From an uncultured Spiribacter sp. (GTDB taxonomy: Bacteria > Pseudomonadota > Gammaproteobacteria > Nitrococcales > Nitrococcaceae): a stretch of DNA of 64,000 nt. Of this stretch, positions 58,592-64,000 are shown piece by piece. The notes under the pieces were generated by a model that worked only from the letters and a program-made list of their open reading frames with translations, had not been told where the DNA came from and ran no database searches. The stretch lies in contig CALGDM010000018.1 in assembly GCA_937884605.1 (NCBI GenBank), positions 62,001 to 126,000 on the forward strand. The letters run 5' to 3'. The first letter of the stretch is position 1. The number at the start of each line of letters is the position of its first letter. Position numbers and translations under genes: made by a program.

Positions 58592-59902
58592 GTGACTGTC
58601 ACGCAAGCCCGGGGGATCGACCCCACCATCATCACCCGCGACCAGCATGTGATCTCGCGGGCACAGATCAGTGACAAGGCGCTGAGCGTTCTCTATCGGC
58701 TGAAAAACGCCGGGTATGGCGCCTACCTGGTGGGCGGCGGCGTACGCGATCTGTCGCTGGGCCGCGAGCCCAAGGACTTTGACGTGGCCACCGACGCCAC
58801 GCCCGATGAGGTCAAGGCGCTGTTCCGCAATTGCCGTCTGATCGGTCGGCGGTTTCGTCTGGCCCATGTGCATTGGGGGCCCGAGATCATCGAGGTGGCC
58901 ACGTTTCGTGCGCTCACGCCGGACGCCGACGCCGGTGATGATGATCATGTGGTCGAGGATGGGCGGGTGCTGCGTGACAACGTCTACGGCACCATCGAAG
59001 AGGACGCGCTGCGCCGCGACTTCACCATCAATGCCCTTTACTACAACATCGCCGACTTTTCGGTGGTGGACTACGCCGGCGGCATGGCCGATCTGCAGGC
59101 CGGCCGCCTGCGACTGATCGGGGATCCGGCGGTGCGCTATCGCGAAGACCCGGTGCGCATGCTGCGCGCGGTGCGGTTTGCCGCCAAGCTGGGCTTTACC
59201 ATCGACTCGGCCACCGCCGCCCCAATCCCGCGCATGGCTGATCTGCTCGATGACATCCCGCCGGCGCGGCTGTTCGATGAGGTGCTCAAGCTGTTCATGG
59301 CCGGGCAGGGTGTGGAGACCTTCGAGGCGCTCCGCCACCACGGCCTGTTCCGGTATCTGTTCCCGGCCAGCGACACCGCGCTGGATGATGACGATCACGG
59401 TCAGCTCATCACCTTTGTGGCGCGAGCCCTGGAGAGTACCGACGAGCGTGTCAACAATGACCGCCCGGTTACGCCGGCGTTTCTGTTTGCGGCGCTGCTC
59501 TGGCCGGCGATCCTCGGGCAGCTACCCAGCGCGCGGCTCGAGCCGGGCATCGACTCGGAGCTGTTCGAGCAGTCGGTCACCGAGGCGCTCGAGCGCCAGC
59601 TCGGTCAGGTCGCCATTCCCAAGCGCTTCGCCCTGCCGATGCGCGAGATCTGGGCATTGCAGCCGCGCTTTCATTCGGCATCCGATAAGAAGGCCCGGCG
59701 GCTGTTTTCGCACCCCCGTTATCGGGCCGCCTATGACTTTCTGCTGCTGCGGCGCGAGGCAGGGCTGGTGGACCCGGATCTGGCGAATGCCTGGCAGCGT
59801 TATACCGAGAGTAGCGAGGATGCGCCGCCGCCCACGCCGGCCCGGCGGCGTCGACGCGGCGGGCGCCGGCGCGGTCCCGCACCGGATTCGGGGGACGGAT
59901 GA
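58592..59902 (+). CDS. pcnB: Poly(A) polymerase I
   Basis: 436-aa RNA 3' polyadenylating enzyme of the class II nucleotidyltransferases. LVGGGVRDLSLGREPKDFDVATDATP carries the catalytic Asp pair (about residues 46-71), followed by FRNCRLIGRRFRLAHV, TIEEDALRRDFTINALYYN and GDPAVRYREDPVRMLRAVRFAAKLGF. The long conserved N-terminus matches E. coli PcnB rather than Cca. GTG start. The C-terminal 25 residues are Arg/Gly-rich and basic, as in PcnB. Confidence 0.95.
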   Translation: MTVTQARGIDPTIITRDQHVISRAQISDKALSVLYRLKNAGYGAYLVGGGVRDLSLGREPKDFDVATDATPDEVKALFRNCRLIGRRFRLAHVHWGPEIIEVATFRALTPDADAGDDDHVVEDGRVLRDNVYGTIEEDALRRDFTINALYYNIADFSVVDYAGGMADLQAGRLRLIGDPAVRYREDPVRMLRAVRFAAKLGFTIDSATAAPIPRMADLLDDIPPARLFDEVLKLFMAGQGVETFEALRHHGLFRYLFPASDTALDDDDHGQLITFVARALESTDERVNNDRPVTPAFLFAALLWPAILGQLPSARLEPGIDSELFEQSVTEALERQLGQVAIPKRFALPMREIWALQPRFHSASDKKARRLFSHPRYRAAYDFLLLRREAGLVDPDLANAWQRYTESSEDAPPPTPARRRRRGGRRRGPAPDSGDG

Positions 59903-60384
59903 GCCGCGCATTTGTCGGCATTGGCAGCAACCTCGAGGGGCCGGGGACGCAGGTGCGTGCCGCCATCGAGGCGCTGGACGGCATTGCCCGGACCCGCTGC
60001 GTGGCGGCGTCGCGGCGGTATCGCAATCCACCCATGGGGCCGGCCGACCAGCCTGATTATGTGAATGCGGTGGCAGCCCTCGAGACCGACCTTGATCCGC
60101 ACGCGCTGCTGGCCCGGTTGCAGGGGCTGGAGGCGGCCGCCGGGCGGGTCCGCTCGGGACGTCGCTGGGGGCCGCGGCCCCTCGATCTGGATCTGTTGGT
60201 CTATGCTGACCATCAGATCAATGATTCGGTGCTGACGGTCCCGCACCCGGGCATTGCCCGGCGCGCCTTCGTTCTGGTGCCCTGGGCCGAGATCGCGCCG
60301 GAGTGGTGGGTCACGGGCCTGGGCCGGGTCAGTGAGCTGGCCGCGGCGCTGGATCCTGACGAATTGACGGTGGAGGAGGACTGA
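59899..60384 (+). CDS. folK: HPPK, folate biosynthesis pyrophosphokinase
   Basis: 161-aa 6-hydroxymethyl-7,8-dihydropterin pyrophosphokinase. Motifs FVGIGSNLEGP, YRNPPMGPADQPDYVNAV, and WGPRPLDLDLLVY with the Mg2+-binding Asp pair are present. ATGA overlap with pcnB, the typical pcnB-folK coupling. Confidence 0.96.
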   Translation: MSRAFVGIGSNLEGPGTQVRAAIEALDGIARTRCVAASRRYRNPPMGPADQPDYVNAVAALETDLDPHALLARLQGLEAAAGRVRSGRRWGPRPLDLDLLVYADHQINDSVLTVPHPGIARRAFVLVPWAEIAPEWWVTGLGRVSELAAALDPDELTVEED

Positions 60385-60388
60385 CATC

Positions 60389-61189
60389 ATGAGCCAGACC
60401 GTCACGCTCTCGACCCTGCGTCGGATGAAAGCCGAGCAGGCGCCCATCGTTGCCCTCACGGCCTATGACTACAGCTTTGCCCGTCAGGTCGACGCCGCCG
60501 GCGTTGATGTGGTGCTGGTGGGGGATTCGCTGGGGATGGTCATGCAGGGCCATGCCAGCACCGTGCCGGTCACCCTGGCTGATATGGTCTATCACACGCG
60601 CTGCGTGGCGCGCGGGCTCGAGCGCGCCTATCTGATGGTGGATCTGCCGTTTCTGAGCGACACCGATGATCGCGCTGCCCTTGAAAGCGCCGCCCAGCTG
60701 ATGAAAGAAGGCGGTGCGGATATGGTCAAGATCGAGGCGCATGCCGCCCAGGCGCCGGTGGTCGAGGCGCTGTCGCGGGCCGGTGTGCCGGTCTGCGCCC
60801 ACTTCGGCCTGCGCCCGCAACGGGTGGGTCAGCTGGGCGGTTACCGGGTGCAGGGCCGCGACGAGGCCGGTGCGCAGCAGGTGCTCGAGGATGCCCGGGT
60901 GCTCGAGGCGGCGGGTGCCGATGTGCTGCTGGTCGAGTGCCTGACGGCCGCCGTGGCGGCCCGGGTGCGCGAGCAGACCCCCCTGCCGCTGATCGGCATT
61001 GGCGCCGGGGTGGATTGTGACGGCCAGATCCTGGTCATTCAGGATATGCTGGGCATAACGCCCGGGCAGCCACCGCGCTTTAGCCACGACTTTCTGGCCG
61101 ACACCGGGCGCGTCCAGAGCGCGCTTGAGGCCTATGTCACAGCAGTGCGGACCCGGCAATTTCCCCAACCCCGGCACACGTTCGAGTAG
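60389..61189 (+). CDS. panB: Ketopantoate hydroxymethyltransferase
   Basis: 266-aa first enzyme of pantothenate synthesis. LTAYDYSFARQVDAAGVDVVLVGDSLGM with the Mg2+-binding Asp, MVMQGHASTVPVTLADMVYHTRCVARG, the Lys in GADMVKIEA (usually VKLEGG), and the later catalytic Glu in LLVECLT are recognisable. Strong GGAGGAGG SD. Four bases after folK. Confidence 0.96.
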   Translation: MSQTVTLSTLRRMKAEQAPIVALTAYDYSFARQVDAAGVDVVLVGDSLGMVMQGHASTVPVTLADMVYHTRCVARGLERAYLMVDLPFLSDTDDRAALESAAQLMKEGGADMVKIEAHAAQAPVVEALSRAGVPVCAHFGLRPQRVGQLGGYRVQGRDEAGAQQVLEDARVLEAAGADVLLVECLTAAVAARVREQTPLPLIGIGAGVDCDGQILVIQDMLGITPGQPPRFSHDFLADTGRVQSALEAYVTAVRTRQFPQPRHTFE

Positions 61190-61192
61190 CGC

Positions 61193-62059
61193 ATGCAGAT
61201 CAGTTCCGATGCGGCTTCGCTGCGCGCGCAGGTGGCCGAGTGGCGGCGCAACGGTGAGCGAATCGGCTTTGTGCCCACCATGGGTAATCTCCACGGGGGG
61301 CATCTGCGGCTGGTGGACGAGGCCCGCTCGCGCAGTGATCGCGTCGTCGTCAGCATTTTCGTCAATCCCACCCAGTTCGGCCCGGGCGAAGACTACGCGA
61401 ACTACCCCCGGACCGATGCGGCGGACCGGCAGGCATTGCAGGCCCACGCCACCGACTGCCTGTTCGCGCCCGATGTCGAAACGCTCTATCCCGATGGCCC
61501 GGCGCTGCGGACCTATGTGGCGGTGCCCGAGCTCAATGACATCCTCTGCGGTGCCTCCCGCCCCGGTCATTTCACCGGTGTGGCCACGGTGGTCACAAAA
61601 CTGCTCAACCTGGTCCAGCCGGATCTGGCCGTGTTCGGCCTCAAGGACTATCAGCAACTGCTGGTGATCCGCCGGTTGGTGCGGGATCTGCTGTTGCCGG
61701 TGGAAATCGTTGGGGGTGGCATTGCCCGCGAACCCGACGGCCTGGCGATGAGCAGCCGCAATGCCTATCTGGGCGACGCCGAACGACGCCGTGCCCCCAC
61801 GCTCTACCACACCCTGCAGGGCCTTGCCGCGCGTCTCGAGGCCGGCGAGACCGACTATCCGGCGTTGTGCGCCGAGGGCCGGCGGCAACTGAGCGCGGCC
61901 GGGTTGCAGCCGGATTATCTCGAAATTCGCCGTGCCGAGGACCTGGGTGTGGCCAGCCCCGACGATCACAACCTGGTCATTCCGGCGGCGGCCTACCTTG
62001 GCCGGGCGCGACTGATTGACAATATCCGGGTGCATCGTCCCGGCGGAGAACCGTCATGA
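61193..62059 (+). CDS. panC: Pantothenate synthetase
   Basis: 288-aa ligase of pantoate and beta-alanine. [14 protein letters not shown] (HxGH-type), [31 protein letters not shown] and MSSRNAYL (KMSKS-like) are present. It follows panB directly and overlaps pgi by 4 bp. panD is not adjacent. Confidence 0.97.
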   Translation: MQISSDAASLRAQVAEWRRNGERIGFVPTMGNLHGGHLRLVDEARSRSDRVVVSIFVNPTQFGPGEDYANYPRTDAADRQALQAHATDCLFAPDVETLYPDGPALRTYVAVPELNDILCGASRPGHFTGVATVVTKLLNLVQPDLAVFGLKDYQQLLVIRRLVRDLLLPVEIVGGGIAREPDGLAMSSRNAYLGDAERRRAPTLYHTLQGLAARLEAGETDYPALCAEGRRQLSAAGLQPDYLEIRRAEDLGVASPDDHNLVIPAAAYLGRARLIDNIRVHRPGGEPS

Positions 62060-63642
62060 AACCCTTGGAGTCGACCCCGCAATGGCAGGCGCTTATCGCC
62101 GCCCGCGAAACCATCGCCAGCGCGTCCATCCCGGCCCTGTTTGCCAATGATGCCCGGCGGTTCGAGGACTTTTCCCTCCGCGTTGGTGACCTGCTGCTCG
62201 ACTACAGCAAGCAGCCGGTCACGCGGGCGACTCGCGATCAGTTGCTGGCGCTGGCCGAGGCGCGGGATGTGGCCGGCCAGCGCGATGCCATGCTGACCGG
62301 CGAGCGCATCAACGCGAGCGAGGATCGCGCCGTTCTGCACACCGCGTTGCGCACGCCGCCGGGGGCGACGGGCTGGGCCGGCGAGGCCGTTGCTGCCGAG
62401 GTTGCCGCCATGCGCTCGCGCATGGTCGAGCTGGCCAGCGCGCTCCGCGCCGGCGAGCGACGCGGCGCCACCGGCAAGCCCATCGAGCATGTCATCAACG
62501 TGGGGATCGGCGGCTCGGACCTGGGCGCGCGACTGGTGCTCGAGGCACTGGCACCCTGGGTCGACGGGCCACAGGTGCATTGCGTGGCCAACATCGACGG
62601 CACCGAACTCCAGTCGGTCATGCAGCAATGCGACCCCGAGCGCACGCTGGTGCTGGTGGTCTCGAAGAGCTTTGGCACGGTCGAGACCATGGCCAACGCC
62701 CATGAGCTGATGGCGTGGCTGCGTCGTCGCGTCCCTGCGGATGATGTCCTCGCCCGGCAGGTGCTGGCGGTCACCGCCAATCTGGATCGGGTGCGCGAAC
62801 TGGGCCTGGACCCGGATCTGGCTTTGCCGATGCGGGACTGGGTCGGGGGACGCTACTCGCTCTGGTCGGCGGTGGGCTTTGCCATCATGCTGGCCATTGG
62901 CCCCGATCGATTTGATGAGCTGCTCGCCGGTGCCCACGGCATGGATCGGCATTTTGCCGACGCGCCGCTGGCCGCCAACATGCCCGTGCTGCTGGGACTG
63001 CTCTCGGTGCTCAACGGCACGTTGCTGGGGCGACGCAGTCAGGCGGTCGTCCCCTATACCGAGCGACTCGGCCGCCTGTCCGCTTATCTCCAGCAATTGG
63101 TTATGGAGAGCAACGGCAAGTCCGTCGACCGCGAGGGCGAGACCCTGGGTGTGCCCACCGCCACGGCGATCTGGGGGCAGACCGGCACACCCGGGCAGCA
63201 CGCCTTCTTTCAGGCCCTGCACCAGGGCAGTGACGTGGTGCCGGTGGATTTTATCGGCGTGGCGCGGCCGGTGGCCGGCGAAAAGGGGGATCCCCTGACG
63301 CTGACGGCCAACCTGTTCGCCCAGAGCCAGGCCCTCATGCAGGGTCGACCGGACCCCGACATTGCCGCCGCCCGGCGCTGTCCGGGCAACCGCCCGAGCA
63401 ATACGTTGCTGCTTCGGGCCCTGACACCCGCCAACCTGGGTGCACTCATCGCGCTCTACGAGCATCGCACTTTTGTCGAGGCCGCGATTTGGGGCATTAA
63501 CGCCTTTGATCAGTTCGGCGTGGAGCTGGGCAAGGGGCTGGCCACCCATCTCGAGCCGCTGATCGCCGGTGGCCAGGCACTTGATGGTGTGGATGGCTCT
63601 ACCGCCGGGCTGATTGCGCGTTATCGCGACTGGCGGGGTTAG
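62056..63642 (+). CDS. pgi: Glucose-6-phosphate isomerase
   Basis: 528-aa aldose-ketose isomerase. [56 protein letters not shown] (active-site Glu), [15 protein letters not shown] (His) and [11 protein letters not shown] (Lys) are all present. Ends the pcnB-folK-panB-panC-pgi run, the same order as in Pseudomonas. Overlaps the convergent sensor kinase gene by 4 bp. Confidence 0.97.
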   Translation: MKPLESTPQWQALIAARETIASASIPALFANDARRFEDFSLRVGDLLLDYSKQPVTRATRDQLLALAEARDVAGQRDAMLTGERINASEDRAVLHTALRTPPGATGWAGEAVAAEVAAMRSRMVELASALRAGERRGATGKPIEHVINVGIGGSDLGARLVLEALAPWVDGPQVHCVANIDGTELQSVMQQCDPERTLVLVVSKSFGTVETMANAHELMAWLRRRVPADDVLARQVLAVTANLDRVRELGLDPDLALPMRDWVGGRYSLWSAVGFAIMLAIGPDRFDELLAGAHGMDRHFADAPLAANMPVLLGLLSVLNGTLLGRRSQAVVPYTERLGRLSAYLQQLVMESNGKSVDREGETLGVPTATAIWGQTGTPGQHAFFQALHQGSDVVPVDFIGVARPVAGEKGDPLTLTANLFAQSQALMQGRPDPDIAAARRCPGNRPSNTLLLRALTPANLGALIALYEHRTFVEAAIWGINAFDQFGVELGKGLATHLEPLIAGGQALDGVDGSTAGLIARYRDWRG

Positions 63643-64000
63643 TCTGGGCGCCGAGCCTGCCCGGGCGGACGGGCCGCGGGGAGGGTCAGTCGGGCGCACA
63701 GCCCCGGGTGGGTGTTCTCGAGCATGAGACTGCCGCCGGCGCCTTCGGTGATATCGCGGCAGATGGCCAGGCCGAGGCCGGTGTTGCGGCTTTGCTGATC
63801 CAGCCGTGCGCCACGATCGAGCAGGTCGGTGAGGGCCGACTCGGGTAGGCCAGGGCCATCATCCCGAGCCTCGATCTCGATCGCTCCGGTGGGGGTGATC
63901 CGGGCGCTGACCCCGACGCGCCGATGTGCGTAGCGGGCGGCGTTCTCCAATAACGTGCCCAGCGCCTCGGCGAGGTCGGCTGGATCCAGAGCGGCCTGCA
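63639..64000 (-). CDS. Sensor histidine kinase, C-terminal part (cut by the window edge)
   Basis: About 120 residues of the ATPase domain: N-box TLLENAARYAHRR, G1 ARDDGPGLPE and G2 NTGLGLAICRDITEG. It ends with a basic tail. The sequence is PhoQ-like in spacing, but family cannot be fixed without the rest. The gene begins beyond position 64000. Confidence 0.9.
   Translation of the reverse strand, partial: QAALDPADLAEALGTLLENAARYAHRRVGVSARITPTGAIEIEARDDGPGLPESALTDLLDRGARLDQQSRNTGLGLAICRDITEGAGGSLMLENTHPGLCARLTLPAARPPGQARRPD

Overview
This 64 kb window is a high-GC (roughly two-thirds G+C by eye), very compact chromosomal segment from a gammaproteobacterium. Gene order (purN-purM, hda, nth next to an RnfB-type protein and metG, holC-valS divergent from lptF-lptG, ilvN-ilvC-pssA-leuA, pcnB-folK-panB-panC-pgi), an FNR protein with the Gammaproteobacteria-type cysteine pattern and a Na+/solute symporter fit a free-living, possibly halophilic lineage such as the Ectothiorhodospiraceae. 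That family placement is inference. There is no IS element, prophage, integrase, CRISPR array or rRNA. Many adjacent genes share 1-4 bp stop/start overlaps and several convergent pairs overlap at their 3' ends.

Layout. 0-10 kb: the O2-sensing regulator fnr, sufT, a class III aminotransferase with its terminator, an MFS transporter, a GabD-type dehydrogenase, a D-2-hydroxyacid dehydrogenase, a class I aminotransferase, a GNAT-nitrilase fusion and a small DksA/TraR-type zinc-finger protein. 10-19 kb: tamA-tamB, rhlB, grxD, rnt, pyrC, argG. 19-23 kb: a TroA-type Mn/Zn ABC transporter operon whose promoter carries a perfect 17-bp palindrome and whose first permease has a winged-helix-like tail. 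23-31 kb: nth, an orphan soluble RnfB-type ferredoxin, metG without its C-terminal tRNA-binding domain, a shikimate kinase, apbC, dcd, a DUF3108 protein, purN, purM. 31-37.5 kb: DUF2066, hda, DUF2069, wrbA, acylphosphatase, two cytochromes c behind an FNR-box promoter, an SDR protein, proS. 37.6-44.2 kb: ilvN-ilvC-pssA-leuA, a family 4-like uracil-DNA glycosylase, rimI, a UMF1-type MFS protein, a DUF2970 protein. 44.2-52.8 kb: a sodium/solute symporter under a TPP riboswitch, a DUF945-like protein, valS, holC, lptF, lptG, an RDD protein. 52.8-58.6 kb: a less GC-rich accessory segment with a DUF3015/DUF4105 pair, a two-component system and tRNA-Glu(CTC). 58.6-64 kb: pcnB-folK-panB-panC-pgi and the end of a sensor kinase gene cut by the window edge.

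The most noteworthy items are: (1) a TPP aptamer whose own conserved core holds the Shine-Dalgarno sequence of a sodium/solute symporter gene, pointing to a thiamine-related transporter; (2) the metal ABC operon combining an operator-like palindrome with a permease-winged-helix fusion; (3) an FNR box lying on the -35 of a tandem cytochrome c operon, with fnr in the same window; (4) the DUF3015-DUF4105 pair, the second resembling the Lnb-type periplasmic cysteine-enzyme fold; (5) a uracil-DNA glycosylase with Ser at an expected Fe-S ligand position; and (6) tamA, whose best SD and signal peptide point to an ACG start.
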